This document shows, piece after piece, positions 16,062 to 25,132 of a DNA stretch of 64,000 nucleotides (the stretch's first letter is position 1; every line of letters starts with the position of its first letter). The translations under genes and the position numbers were made by a program. Location: the NCBI GenBank assembly GCA_902618695.1, contig CACNCB010000004.1:1-64000 (forward strand), given 5' to 3'. The stretch comes from an uncultured Pelagibacteraceae bacterium (GTDB taxonomy: Bacteria > Pseudomonadota > Alphaproteobacteria > Pelagibacterales > Pelagibacteraceae). The notes beneath the pieces are model-generated. The model ran no database searches. It saw only the letters and a program-made list of their open reading frames with translations, and was not told the DNA's origin.

Positions 16062-16754
16062 ATGAAAAAATTTTTGTTAATAATATTTACCGTATTTTTA
16101 GTTTTTTCTTATAACTCAAATTTAGAAGCACAAGAAAGAAATTATTATCAAGAGTTAGTAAATGAATGGAGTAAAATATTTCCAGATAGAAATAGAAACG
16201 CTGCTGGCCCAAGATTTTTCAAACATATAATAGGCAAAGATCTTAATTATCGGGAATTTATAGAGTTTAATAAACTTTATTGTGCTGTATCTGGTTCTCT
16301 AATAGATCCTAATGCTGATCCTGAAAAAGTATATTTAGAAGAAGTTGGTACAAATAAAAAAGTTTGTGGTGATTATTATAGGTGCTGCATCCCATGCTCA
16401 TGTGATTTAATGAAATATTCAAAAGTTGATAAAATGAAACATAAATTTAAAGATGTAGAAAAAGAGTTTTATGTTTTAACCATTAAAAACCCTTGTGGTA
16501 AAAAAAATTTTCCTAATCAAGTAAATAGAGATTATTTTTGTGACGGTGCAAGTATATCAAAAGATCAAGTTGTAGAACTAAATAATAGGCTAGTTATTGG
16601 ATTATTCCATCAAGCTAAATCTTGTGATAAATCCGAAATTGTCAAAATAGATAATCATCAAGTGACTGGTTTATTTTGTGAATTTAGAAACAATACGCCT
16701 GATGAACAATTACAAAGTGGAATGGGAGATATTTTCATAAAATTGGCTAGATAA
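16062..16754 (+). CDS. Secreted cysteine-rich protein of unknown function
   Basis: A 230-aa protein with an N-terminal signal peptide (hydrophobic run 4-17, likely cleavage near residue 23). The mature part has many cysteines, densest in YRCCIPCSCDLMKY at about 107-120, with more at NPCGKK, YFCDG, KSCDK and LFCEF. These would suit disulfides or metal binding in the periplasm. I do not recognise the family. Spacing of 6 nt to the FG-GAP gene and 12 nt to pcs suggests a shared operon with an envelope-related job. Confidence 0.6.
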   Translation: MKKFLLIIFTVFLVFSYNSNLEAQERNYYQELVNEWSKIFPDRNRNAAGPRFFKHIIGKDLNYREFIEFNKLYCAVSGSLIDPNADPEKVYLEEVGTNKKVCGDYYRCCIPCSCDLMKYSKVDKMKHKFKDVEKEFYVLTIKNPCGKKNFPNQVNRDYFCDGASISKDQVVELNNRLVIGLFHQAKSCDKSEIVKIDNHQVTGLFCEFRNNTPDEQLQSGMGDIFIKLAR

Positions 16755-16766
16755 TTTTAGAAAAAA

Positions 16767-17504
16767 ATGAGTAAAGAAAAAAATATTAAAACTTATGAAC
16801 TTATTAAACAAGATAGAATTCTTGGTATTCTTGTTCATTTATTGACTGGATTAGGAATTGTTGCTGGTTTTTTTGCTTTAATTGCTGTTATGAATAACAA
16901 CCAAAAAGCAGCTTTTCTTTGGCTTGGGTTTGCATTTTTAATAGACAGTGTTGATGGAACTTTAGCTAGAAAATTTAATGTGAAAAAAAATTTACCAAAT
17001 ATTGATGGTAAAATGCTGGATAGTATAATTGATTTTTTTAACTATGTTATAATACCATCAGTAATGATTTATTGGTTTAGGTATGTACCTGACCAGTTTA
17101 TTTTATTGATTCCTGTAGTTTTAATTTTCATTTCTATTTATTCTTATGTGAACTTGAATATTTTAACAAATGATAATTACTATAATGGTTTTCCTGCTAT
17201 TTGGAATGTAATCGTACTTTACTTTTATATTTTTGGCACCAGCCAAAATTTTAATTTGATATTTTTAATTTTATTAATATTACTAAAATTTTTTCCTTTA
17301 AAATGTATTCATCCTTTAAGGGTTAAAAAATTTAAAAGTTTATCAATTATTTTTGCGATATTTTGGTTCATTACCTCGATTTTGCTTATTTTAATAAAGG
17401 ACTTAAACATAAGCTCAGTATATGAGTTTTTCTTAATGTTTTTATGGGTTGTTTCAAATATTTATTTTATATCTGTAAGTATTTTTAAAACATTTAGAAA
17501 TTGA
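16767..17504 (+). CDS. pcs: Phosphatidylcholine synthase
   Basis: Likely condenses choline with CDP-diacylglycerol to give phosphatidylcholine directly, a route found in several alphaproteobacteria. The 245-aa membrane protein has about seven to eight hydrophobic segments. The CDP-alcohol phosphotransferase signature is in the Pcs-specific spacing: D63-G64-x2-A67-R68-x12-G81-x3-D85-x3-D89. In other family members the middle gap is shorter. It follows the Cys-rich gene closely and converges on the oxidoreductase genes. Confidence 0.82.
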   Translation: MSKEKNIKTYELIKQDRILGILVHLLTGLGIVAGFFALIAVMNNNQKAAFLWLGFAFLIDSVDGTLARKFNVKKNLPNIDGKMLDSIIDFFNYVIIPSVMIYWFRYVPDQFILLIPVVLIFISIYSYVNLNILTNDNYYNGFPAIWNVIVLYFYIFGTSQNFNLIFLILLILLKFFPLKCIHPLRVKKFKSLSIIFAIFWFITSILLILIKDLNISSVYEFFLMFLWVVSNIYFISVSIFKTFRN

Positions 17505-17509
17505 TTTAT

Positions 17510-18583
17510 TTAATATGGGAGCCAGGAATTATAAAGTTTATTTTTTTTATCTATTGGAATTTCAATAATTTTATTTTGCCTAGATGAAGCATAGACAGCA
17601 GTAACAAATTCTAAAGAATTTCGAGCATCTGCTAGGGTTACCTCATCACTAGGTAAACCGTTAAGTTTATTTGCTATTTCCTCAAACATTCCAGCGTACC
17701 ATGATTTACTTTGTTTTACTTTAGATATTACATCTTCAATTTGACTTTGTGTGGTAGGCGTTCTTGGTAAAAAAGTCCACTCATCGTCAGCTGGGCTATA
17801 AGGTTTTTCAGGAGAAGCAGCAGACTCGGCAGTGAATCCCTCAAAACAAAATCGAAGTCTACTAGTATCGTTTGCAGCACCCAATGTGATAGAGCTTGTC
17901 ACTAGAGTTCCATTTTGCATTTCAATTGAAAGGGCAGCACAATCCTCGACTTCAATATCATTTACTCTAGTTGATAGCTTGGCAAAAACATTTGAAACAG
18001 GACCCAGGATCATACTAACTAAATCATGAATATGAATAGAGTGACTTAAAATAGCTCCACCTTGTTCACCTTCCCAAGTTCCTCTCCAAGGTTTTGAATA
18101 ATAGTCTTTACCTCTATTCCAATGAGTTTCTAAAGAAGCAACCAAAGGTTTTCTTGCTAAACCAGATTTGATTAATGCTTTTAGTTTTGAAAATCCTAGA
18201 CCATATCGATATTGGAAAACTGGAAAAATAATTTTACCCGTTTCTTTACTAATTTTTTCTAATTCATCTACTTCTTTAAGACTTGAAACTAACGGTTTTT
18301 CACAAATCACATGCTTTCCAGCTTCCATAGCTTTTTTACAAGCAGAAAAATGTAAATGGGGCGGAAGACAAATATCAATGATATCAATTTCTTTAACTTT
18401 TAATACATCGTCAAAATTTAGAGAAACTTTTGTCTCAGTATGTGATTTTAATATTTTATCAATAGCTTCACGAGTTAAACCACATAATGTGTGAACATTA
18501 AATCTCTCAGAAACTTTTTGAAAATCCTCAAAATGTTTTGCTCCTATATTGGTTCCAATTATTGCTACTTGATATTTTTTCAT
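17510..18583 (-). CDS. Gfo/Idh/MocA-family oxidoreductase
   Basis: A 357-aa NAD(P)-dependent dehydrogenase of the sugar/inositol class. The Rossmann segment AIIGTNIGAKHFEDF lies near 8-22 and the family motif CEKPLV at 94-99. The middle GGAILSHSIHIHDLVSMIL carries the usual second-half catalytic histidine pair. It overlaps the next upstream gene, a second family member, by 4 nt, so both are in one leftward operon. The substrate is unknown; the pair may perform successive or opposing oxidation steps on a sugar or polyol. Confidence 0.85.
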   Translation of the reverse strand: MKKYQVAIIGTNIGAKHFEDFQKVSERFNVHTLCGLTREAIDKILKSHTETKVSLNFDDVLKVKEIDIIDICLPPHLHFSACKKAMEAGKHVICEKPLVSSLKEVDELEKISKETGKIIFPVFQYRYGLGFSKLKALIKSGLARKPLVASLETHWNRGKDYYSKPWRGTWEGEQGGAILSHSIHIHDLVSMILGPVSNVFAKLSTRVNDIEVEDCAALSIEMQNGTLVTSSITLGAANDTSRLRFCFEGFTAESAASPEKPYSPADDEWTFLPRTPTTQSQIEDVISKVKQSKSWYAGMFEEIANKLNGLPSDEVTLADARNSLEFVTAVYASSRQNKIIEIPIDKKNKLYNSWLPY

Positions 18584-19590
18584 TTTTTTTCAGCTTGCTC
18601 TTGAGCTTTAATAGCAAGTTCCATTGAAAGATAAGTAAGTTCTTGAGGACACGCAGTTTCTGTTCTGTTTAAAACATCATTAATTAAATTATTAAAGTAG
18701 GGTAGCTTAACATTAGAACAATCAATATGCTTCACCTCATCATTATTTGCTAAAAATAAATGATTACCTTTTTCTGATTTTGCTAAGTCTGTATATTTTC
18801 TTATTTCAATAAAACCTTTGTCTCCAAGGATTAATAATCTTCCATCTCCCCAAGTTGGAAGGGCATCTGGAGTAAACCAATCCAGACGAATATAGCCATG
18901 CCCACCATTACCGGTAAGGTTCACTTCACCAAAATCTTGAAAACCAGGCAAATCTTTCTTTGTCGTATTTTCTACCAATGCATGGTTGATTTTTGCTTGA
19001 TTTGAATTTGTAAAAATTAAAAATTGATGAATTTGGTGAGAACCAATATCGGTAATGATACCTCCATAACTTTGACGATTATAAAACCAATCAGGTCTTT
19101 CATAGTTTCCTTGCCTATGTGGACCTGTACCAATAGTTTGTTTTACTTTTCCTATTTTGCCTTCATTAACTAATTCTTCAGCTTTAGCAACTGCAGCAAC
19201 GTGAAATCTTTCAGAAAAATTTACAGACCATATTTTTCCAGTTTCTTTAACAGTGTTTTTCAAATTATTAAGCTGATCTAAGGTAGTACAGCCTGGTTTA
19301 TCTACCATAACATCTTTACCAGCTTTTAAAGCATCTATTGAATGACCAGCTCTATCTAAAGGTATTGAAGATATTAAAATCATATCAATAGATGAGTCAT
19401 TTAATATTTCCTCCTTATTTTCTTTTCTTTTTATATTTGGATATTTTTTATTAAATTCTTGAAGAGTTAAAGGATTTCCCTCTGTCCAAAAAAATTTACA
19501 ATCACAACCTTCTTTGAACATTTCATCTAACATATCGAAAATATGACCATGATCTATTCCAATTACTCCAAGGTTGATTTTTTTTTTCAT
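18580..19590 (-). CDS. Gfo/Idh/MocA-family oxidoreductase
   Basis: A 336-aa dehydrogenase distinct from its downstream neighbour: nucleotide-binding VIGIDHGHIFDML at 9-21 and the motif VDKPG at 96-100, where DKP replaces the usual EKP. GGIITDIGSHQIHQFLIF supplies the second-half catalytic region. It is translationally coupled to the next gene and lies 10 nt after the TPR-methyltransferase. The histidine-rich nucleotide site suggests a divergent subfamily. Substrate unknown. Confidence 0.83.
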   Translation of the reverse strand: MKKKINLGVIGIDHGHIFDMLDEMFKEGCDCKFFWTEGNPLTLQEFNKKYPNIKRKENKEEILNDSSIDMILISSIPLDRAGHSIDALKAGKDVMVDKPGCTTLDQLNNLKNTVKETGKIWSVNFSERFHVAAVAKAEELVNEGKIGKVKQTIGTGPHRQGNYERPDWFYNRQSYGGIITDIGSHQIHQFLIFTNSNQAKINHALVENTTKKDLPGFQDFGEVNLTGNGGHGYIRLDWFTPDALPTWGDGRLLILGDKGFIEIRKYTDLAKSEKGNHLFLANNDEVKHIDCSNVKLPYFNNLINDVLNRTETACPQELTYLSMELAIKAQEQAEKK

Positions 19591-19600
19591 GAATTAATAA

Positions 19601-21802
19601 TTACTTTTTTTTTAACCAAAACTGGTACATCCCATTAAAAATATTTGGATTATCAGTTTCAAATTTTTCCCAATTATTTAACGAATTTTGCATTACGTCA
19701 TTTGGAAAGTTTTTTAAGTATTTAAACTTAATCAAAGGATCTGTTATTATAAAATTAAGAAATTCTAATTTATAATTTTTAACAATTTCTCTAATTTCAC
19801 TTATAGTAAATTGATGTTCTTGCACATGAAATAATAGATCCCTTAAATTGGAACTAGAGTAAAAATCTTTACTACTAGTGATCTTCTTTAAATATTTATC
19901 ACTCTCTCTATTCTCTATAATTTCTTTTCTTAGACGCATGATGTTATCACTTTTATTTTTGAACTTTTTATTCAATAGATTTTTTCTAAAATTTATTATC
20001 GGCTCTCTAGCTATTTTACTATAAAGTCCAATTTTTAAAAAACCATTTGGTTTTAATAAATTTAACAATGCTTCTAGACCAAGAATTGGTTTTTCCATGT
20101 GATGCAATGTTCCTACACACTCTATTATATCAAACTTTTTTTCCAAATTTTTTATTTCCAAAATATCTGCAGCTAAAAAATTAAAATTTTTATAGTTCAA
20201 ATCTAAAATTTTTCTTTTTGCATAGGCCAGACTTGATAAACTTAAATCTATAGCTAATATTTTAGCATCTTTATATCTTGAAGCAGAAATGGCATGTTTG
20301 CCAGTTCCGCAACCAGCTATGAGAACATCAGGTTCATAAATTTTTTCATTAAAAGGTAATACATATGGGTTTATGTCATCATTAATACATTTAATATAAT
20401 TTTGTGAAATATTAACATTGCAACATTTCCACCTGGGATATGGATTTTCTTCATATTGTATCTTTACTTTTTTTGATACTTCATCATTAATTTTTTTAAA
20501 ATTTTTAATTGATTTTTTTAAATTTTCTTCTTCTAAAGGTTCAATTATTTGTGAAAATATTAATTGATTAAATAATTGATTTTCTGATTTAAAATTTTTT
20601 AATTTTCTTAATATAGAATTAGATTTTTTTAGTGCTGAGAAACATGTTAAAATTGAAATTTCTAATTCATTAATTTTTTCATCTTTTTCGATTTTACTGA
20701 TAAGTCTCTTTTCTAAGTCAATCTCTTTTTCTGTTTTATGAAAAATATACTCATTTAGCCAACATTGTTCTGAGAGAGCTATAATAAAATTAAGATATTT
20801 TTTTAAATTATTATTTTTATTTTTAAATAATTCTTCGATTATTTCTTTTCTTATTTTGATTAAAACAATTTCTAAATTTAAGTCTGTATTTAATTTTTTT
20901 TTTAGAAAAAGCAGGAATAGTTCATTATTAAATAAATTTTGAATATTAATATTATTTATTAAGGTATTAACTGAATTTCCTAAATTTTCTAATTCAATTT
21001 CATTTACTCCTAAAGAAAAGAGAATTACTTGATTGCTTACATCTTCATGATTAATATTATCATTTTGGAACAAAAATAATAATAAATTGTATAAATTATT
21101 TTGATTAATTTTTGTATCCGATGTTATTTTTAAATTAGCAAACATATTAGCTATACTATTTAGAAAATAGATATTTTTTGGCTCTGTCTTAATCACTTTT
21201 AAAAAATAATTGATTGATATTTCTTCTTTACCTATTTTAGAGTAAGATATTGCAGCATTATTCAATGCGTTACAGTTAAATTTATCAATACTAATTACTT
21301 GATTATAACAATCAATTGCATTTTCGAATTGGTTGATAGTATCAAAAATAATACCTAAATTATTAAGAGCATAAACTGATTGAGGATTTATTGTTATCGC
21401 TTTTTCAAAATATTTTTTAGCTATTAAATTTTCACCTTTTTCAAAATGTATTAAGCCAATGTTATTATAGGCATCTACATAATTTGGGTTAATTAAAATA
21501 GTTTTTTTATAATACCTTATTGAATCATGAATTTTTCCAGTGCTTTTATATAACCCAGCAATATTATAATTTGCGTCTGCATAATTTGGATTGATTTTAA
21601 TTGCTTTTAGATAATATTTTTCTGCATCTTTCATATTATTTAAATTAGTAAATATAATTCCAAGATTATTGCAGGCACTTAAATTATTAGGATTTATATC
21701 CAACACTTTTTTATATTGTATTTCAGCATTTTTTAAGTCATTTTGAAAATGACTTTTAATAGCTAAATCAAAAGTATGCTTTTCTAACATTTCCCTTTTC
21801 AT
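19601..21802 (-). CDS. TPR-repeat protein with C-terminal SAM-dependent methyltransferase domain
   Basis: A 733-aa protein. Residues about 5-240 are tandem tetratricopeptide repeats (NLSACNNLGIIFTNL, NYADANYNIAGLYKS, NYVDAYNNIGLIHFE and more). The middle is helical and lysine-rich. From about 490 a class I methyltransferase begins with VLIAGCGTGKHAI, then AIDLSLSSLAYAK and the ECVGTLHHMEKP motif-IV/post-I region. Such TPR-methyltransferases often act on proteins or glycans; the acceptor is unknown. It sits between a PhyH dioxygenase and two oxidoreductases in a leftward operon. Confidence 0.85.
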   Translation of the reverse strand: MKREMLEKHTFDLAIKSHFQNDLKNAEIQYKKVLDINPNNLSACNNLGIIFTNLNNMKDAEKYYLKAIKINPNYADANYNIAGLYKSTGKIHDSIRYYKKTILINPNYVDAYNNIGLIHFEKGENLIAKKYFEKAITINPQSVYALNNLGIIFDTINQFENAIDCYNQVISIDKFNCNALNNAAISYSKIGKEEISINYFLKVIKTEPKNIYFLNSIANMFANLKITSDTKINQNNLYNLLLFLFQNDNINHEDVSNQVILFSLGVNEIELENLGNSVNTLINNINIQNLFNNELFLLFLKKKLNTDLNLEIVLIKIRKEIIEELFKNKNNNLKKYLNFIIALSEQCWLNEYIFHKTEKEIDLEKRLISKIEKDEKINELEISILTCFSALKKSNSILRKLKNFKSENQLFNQLIFSQIIEPLEEENLKKSIKNFKKINDEVSKKVKIQYEENPYPRWKCCNVNISQNYIKCINDDINPYVLPFNEKIYEPDVLIAGCGTGKHAISASRYKDAKILAIDLSLSSLAYAKRKILDLNYKNFNFLAADILEIKNLEKKFDIIECVGTLHHMEKPILGLEALLNLLKPNGFLKIGLYSKIAREPIINFRKNLLNKKFKNKSDNIMRLRKEIIENRESDKYLKKITSSKDFYSSSNLRDLLFHVQEHQFTISEIREIVKNYKLEFLNFIITDPLIKFKYLKNFPNDVMQNSLNNWEKFETDNPNIFNGMYQFWLKKK

Positions 21803-21805
21803 GAA

Positions 21806-22660
21806 TTAGTAAGAACCTTTTTGTTTTGCACCTTTATAAAAAATTTCTTGTAAGCAATCATTCTCTTTTTTTCTTATCAAAATACTCTCCTTACTCATTA
21901 AAGCATTATTTCTGTTTATAATTTTATGATGATTGTATTTATCCTCTCCTCTTGCAATTTGAACACTATTTTTCCCTAAGATTTGTTTTACATTTGTGCC
22001 TATATAACTTTGGATAACAAATCCTATTCTTCTATCATTGCTCTTATTTACTCCTGATCCATGCACTACTCTTGGATGATGTAAAGACATTTGACCCGCT
22101 TTAAGCTCTATAGATTTGACTTCATCTTCAGGTACATTCTCTACTGTTTGTCCTCTAGTTAGAAGATTTCCCTCATTAAATTTTTCATTGTGATCTTTAA
22201 TATTTAAGTGTGATTTTGGCCACATTTTCATACATCCGTTGTTTTCATTTGAATCTGTTAATGCCACCCATGCTGTTACCCAATTATGTGGTTCTAATCC
22301 TATGTACTTTGCATCTTGGTGATAACTTACAAAATCTTGCTCATTAGGGTTTTTAATAAATAGAGTAGTGCTGCAAACTAAGATGTTTTTTCCAATAATA
22401 CTTTCTACAGCATCTAAAATTTTTGAATTATGAACGATCGAGTCAAGTTTTGGAGAAATTAAATGAATATTATATCTTCCCGATTTATCTATTTCATTTG
22501 GCATTTTTTTTTCAATAAATTCGATTTCTTCTCTTGCCTCTAAGGCCTCACTATTAGATAAAACTTCAATAGGGGATATGTAACCTTGATCTTCATACTG
22601 TTTAAGTTGATTTGATGATAGATAAGTCATATTATTTTTAAAAAGATTATATGAGCTCAA
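21806..22660 (-). CDS. Phytanoyl-CoA dioxygenase (PhyH) family Fe(II)/2-oxoglutarate oxygenase
   Basis: A 284-aa protein with the non-haem iron triad HxD...H: H114 and D116 in SYHQDAKY, and H200 in RVVHGSG, followed by R210 or R211 for 2-oxoglutarate. GCMKMWPKSH at 142-151 is the usual family strand. The bacterial PhyH family includes ectoine hydroxylases and many small-molecule hydroxylases, so the substrate is open. It heads the leftward operon containing the TPR-methyltransferase and two Gfo/Idh enzymes. A second Met at residue 11 is an alternative start. Confidence 0.87.
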   Translation of the reverse strand: MSSYNLFKNNMTYLSSNQLKQYEDQGYISPIEVLSNSEALEAREEIEFIEKKMPNEIDKSGRYNIHLISPKLDSIVHNSKILDAVESIIGKNILVCSTTLFIKNPNEQDFVSYHQDAKYIGLEPHNWVTAWVALTDSNENNGCMKMWPKSHLNIKDHNEKFNEGNLLTRGQTVENVPEDEVKSIELKAGQMSLHHPRVVHGSGVNKSNDRRIGFVIQSYIGTNVKQILGKNSVQIARGEDKYNHHKIINRNNALMSKESILIRKKENDCLQEIFYKGAKQKGSY

Positions 22661-22678
22661 CTATTTCTTCAATAATTT

Positions 22679-23125
22679 ATGGCTGAAGTATTTAAATTAG
22701 GAATTGCTGCAAACAACAATCAACCAATCAAGGAAGTAAATTCAATCGAGGTTTTAGCAAATAAAGGAGTAGTAGGTGATCGGCATTTTCATGATTTTAA
22801 TGATCCTTACAATCAATTATCTTTAATAGAGGCTGAGAATATTGATGAATACAATATTAAATTTGGGCTTGATATACCTTACGTCTATTTTAGAAGGAAT
22901 GTTGTTACAAAAGGTATTCAGTTAAATGATTTAATTGGAAAAAAATTAAAGGTAGGAAATGTTGAATTAGAAGGAATTGAATTATGTCGTCCGTGTCGAC
23001 ATTTGACTGAAATGCTAGATCAAAAAAATATTCTTAAAGAATTTATGAGAAAAGGTGGACTTAGATGTCGAATATTATCGTCTTCAAAAATTACCGTAGG
23101 GGATAAAATTAATTTGTTAGATTAG
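22679..23125 (+). CDS. MOSC-domain protein
   Basis: A 148-aa stand-alone MOSC domain, related to the C-terminal domain of molybdenum cofactor sulfurase and to YiiM-type proteins. The motif KGVVGDRHFHDF near 29-40 and the conserved cysteine in ELCRPCRHL near 101-109 are visible. MOSC proteins handle sulfur bound to a cysteine, often for molybdenum cofactor, so a link with the formate dehydrogenase machinery is possible though it lies about 20 kb away. It is divergent from the PhyH gene with an 18-nt gap. Confidence 0.83.
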   Translation: MAEVFKLGIAANNNQPIKEVNSIEVLANKGVVGDRHFHDFNDPYNQLSLIEAENIDEYNIKFGLDIPYVYFRRNVVTKGIQLNDLIGKKLKVGNVELEGIELCRPCRHLTEMLDQKNILKEFMRKGGLRCRILSSSKITVGDKINLLD

Positions 23126-23162
23126 ACAAGTCATATCAAATTCTATATATCCATAAGATTAA

Positions 23163-23807
23163 ATGAAAAGACAAAAAAAACTAATCATTGCTTGTGATGG
23201 AGAATCAGCAAGTGGTAAAAGCACAGCTGCTAAACTTATATCTAAAAAATACAAATTACTTCTACTAAATTCAGGGCTTTTATATAGGTTTGCTAGTAAG
23301 CTAATAATCAAACACAAACCTAAAAATCAAATTACTTTTGTAAAAAATAAATTTAAAAATATTTCATATAAAAAAATCTCAAAACAAAATTTACATTCAG
23401 AGCAAATCAGTAATCATGTAGCTGGTTTAGCAAAAATAAAAAAAATTCGAGAAATCGTTAACAAAGTACAAATTTCCATAATTAGAAAAAATAAAAGAAT
23501 ATGTGTTGAGGGGAGGGATATTGCCAGTAAAATATTATCAAAAAACCCTAAGTATGATTTAGCATTTTATTTTAAATGTAGTTTAGATGTTGCAAGTTAT
23601 AGAAGATGGTTAGATATTAAAAAGAAATTGCCATTAAAAGAAGTAAAAAGGTCTTTAAAAAAACGTACTTCAACTGACAAAAACAGAAAGCACAGTCCAC
23701 TAATTAGAGTGAGAGACTCTATTTTGATTAGATCAGATCGGCTGACAAAAAAACAAGTTCTATTAAAAATGTCCAGTTATGTAGATAGATTGAACACTAA
23801 ACATTAA
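23163..23807 (+). CDS. cmk: Cytidylate kinase
   Basis: Phosphorylates CMP and dCMP with ATP. The 214-aa protein has the P-loop GESASGKST at 13-21, the substrate segment LNSGLLYRFAS, the NMP-binding EGRDIASKIL near 121-130 and the lid RTSTDKNRK. The sequence is more lysine-rich and divergent than typical Cmk, but all motifs are in order. It ends with a 4-nt convergent overlap with an MFS gene. Alphaproteobacterial cmk is often near rpsA; that neighbour is absent here. Confidence 0.85.
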   Translation: MKRQKKLIIACDGESASGKSTAAKLISKKYKLLLLNSGLLYRFASKLIIKHKPKNQITFVKNKFKNISYKKISKQNLHSEQISNHVAGLAKIKKIREIVNKVQISIIRKNKRICVEGRDIASKILSKNPKYDLAFYFKCSLDVASYRRWLDIKKKLPLKEVKRSLKKRTSTDKNRKHSPLIRVRDSILIRSDRLTKKQVLLKMSSYVDRLNTKH

Positions 23808-25102
23808 TTGTTTTGTTGTTGATAATTTGGTTCCTCAATTGGTTTTGCATCAGGATCTAATTCCAATCCTGCTGGTGTTATAGTAGCTGGGACTGGAGTA
23901 AAAGTTGAATCTGGATTTTCTACAGTATTTCTGACTTTCATCCTATATAAACCGAAACTTCCAATAATTGCATGAGCAATAATCAAAAAAATAAATAAAC
24001 CATTTAAACCAAACCATTCCATAAATATAGAACACAAGATAGGACCACTAATTGCACCTACACCAAAGATAAACTGTAAGCCACCTCCTGCTGCCACAAA
24101 TTTTGATTTAGGAACAAAGTCATTTGTATGAGCAAGATTAAGAGAAAATAAAGGAAGACATAAACTTGAATACAATCCTACAGCAATAAAAAATATAATT
24201 TTTCTAAAAGCAAATTCATCCATATAATAAATATTTTGAATTGGATCATTTGAAGTTAGAATTGAAACAAAAGCTAAAAAGGAACTTCCAAAAGTTGTAA
24301 TAACGATTACTTTTCTTCTATCAAATGTATCTGAAAAATAACCTATTGGTCCTTGACCAATCACTCCTGCAATCGTTGCAATAAATAAAAGTATTGATGT
24401 CTCAACTAAAGTAAATTTTGCAAGTGTTGCATAAACAGATATTAAAGAAAAAAATGCTGCATGAATAATACCAGTAAAGAATGAACTCAATGAACCTAGT
24501 GGTGATATTTTATACAAATCTTTAATACTTATTGTATCTATTTTTTTAAATTTAGGAGCAGGTCTTTTAGTTAATAAAATAGGAACAAGTGCAACAGAAA
24601 GCAAAATAGAAACTAAAATAAATGGTTCATATTCTTCTGGTTTGCTTACATTAAGTAGTAACATACCTATAGCTAATCCAAAATAGATTACCATCATATA
24701 AGCAGACAATAGTTGCCCTCTATTTTTATTAGTTGCTCTATCATTTAACCAGCTTTCAGTAACCACATAACAACTAACTAAACTTACACCTGTTATAAAC
24801 CTACTAATTGTCCACATGAAGGGATTTACATAAACAACAGCGATTAAAGCACTTAAAGATGCAAGTGAAGCGAATGCAGCAAAAACTCTTATGTGACCAA
24901 CTTTTGAAACAAAATTGGGTGTGGTTCTTGAGCCAACAAAGTACCCAACAAAATATCCTGACATAAATATACCTGTTGTTAAAACACTAAAATCTTCAAG
25001 TACTGCCCTAATACCCATGATTTGTAATTGTAACCCATGACCAATCATCATTACCCCTATCCCAATAAATAGAGCCCAAGACTTTTTTACTTCTTTTTGC
25101 AT
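23804..25102 (-). CDS. MFS transporter
   Basis: A 432-aa protein with about twelve membrane segments and the inter-helix motif YFSDTFDRRK between TM6-TM8. GYFVGSRTTPNFVSKVGHIR near 52-71 resembles the TM2-3 loop of the YcaD/UMF-type MFS family. The C-terminus is a hydrophilic tail rich in proline and threonine. It has a 30-nt gap to a DMT permease on the same strand. The substrate cannot be deduced. Confidence 0.85.
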   Translation of the reverse strand: MQKEVKKSWALFIGIGVMMIGHGLQLQIMGIRAVLEDFSVLTTGIFMSGYFVGYFVGSRTTPNFVSKVGHIRVFAAFASLASLSALIAVVYVNPFMWTISRFITGVSLVSCYVVTESWLNDRATNKNRGQLLSAYMMVIYFGLAIGMLLLNVSKPEEYEPFILVSILLSVALVPILLTKRPAPKFKKIDTISIKDLYKISPLGSLSSFFTGIIHAAFFSLISVYATLAKFTLVETSILLFIATIAGVIGQGPIGYFSDTFDRRKVIVITTFGSSFLAFVSILTSNDPIQNIYYMDEFAFRKIIFFIAVGLYSSLCLPLFSLNLAHTNDFVPKSKFVAAGGGLQFIFGVGAISGPILCSIFMEWFGLNGLFIFLIIAHAIIGSFGLYRMKVRNTVENPDSTFTPVPATITPAGLELDPDAKPIEEPNYQQQNN

Positions 25103-25132
25103 TTATAAGTTTTTTAATTTAATAATTTTCGG

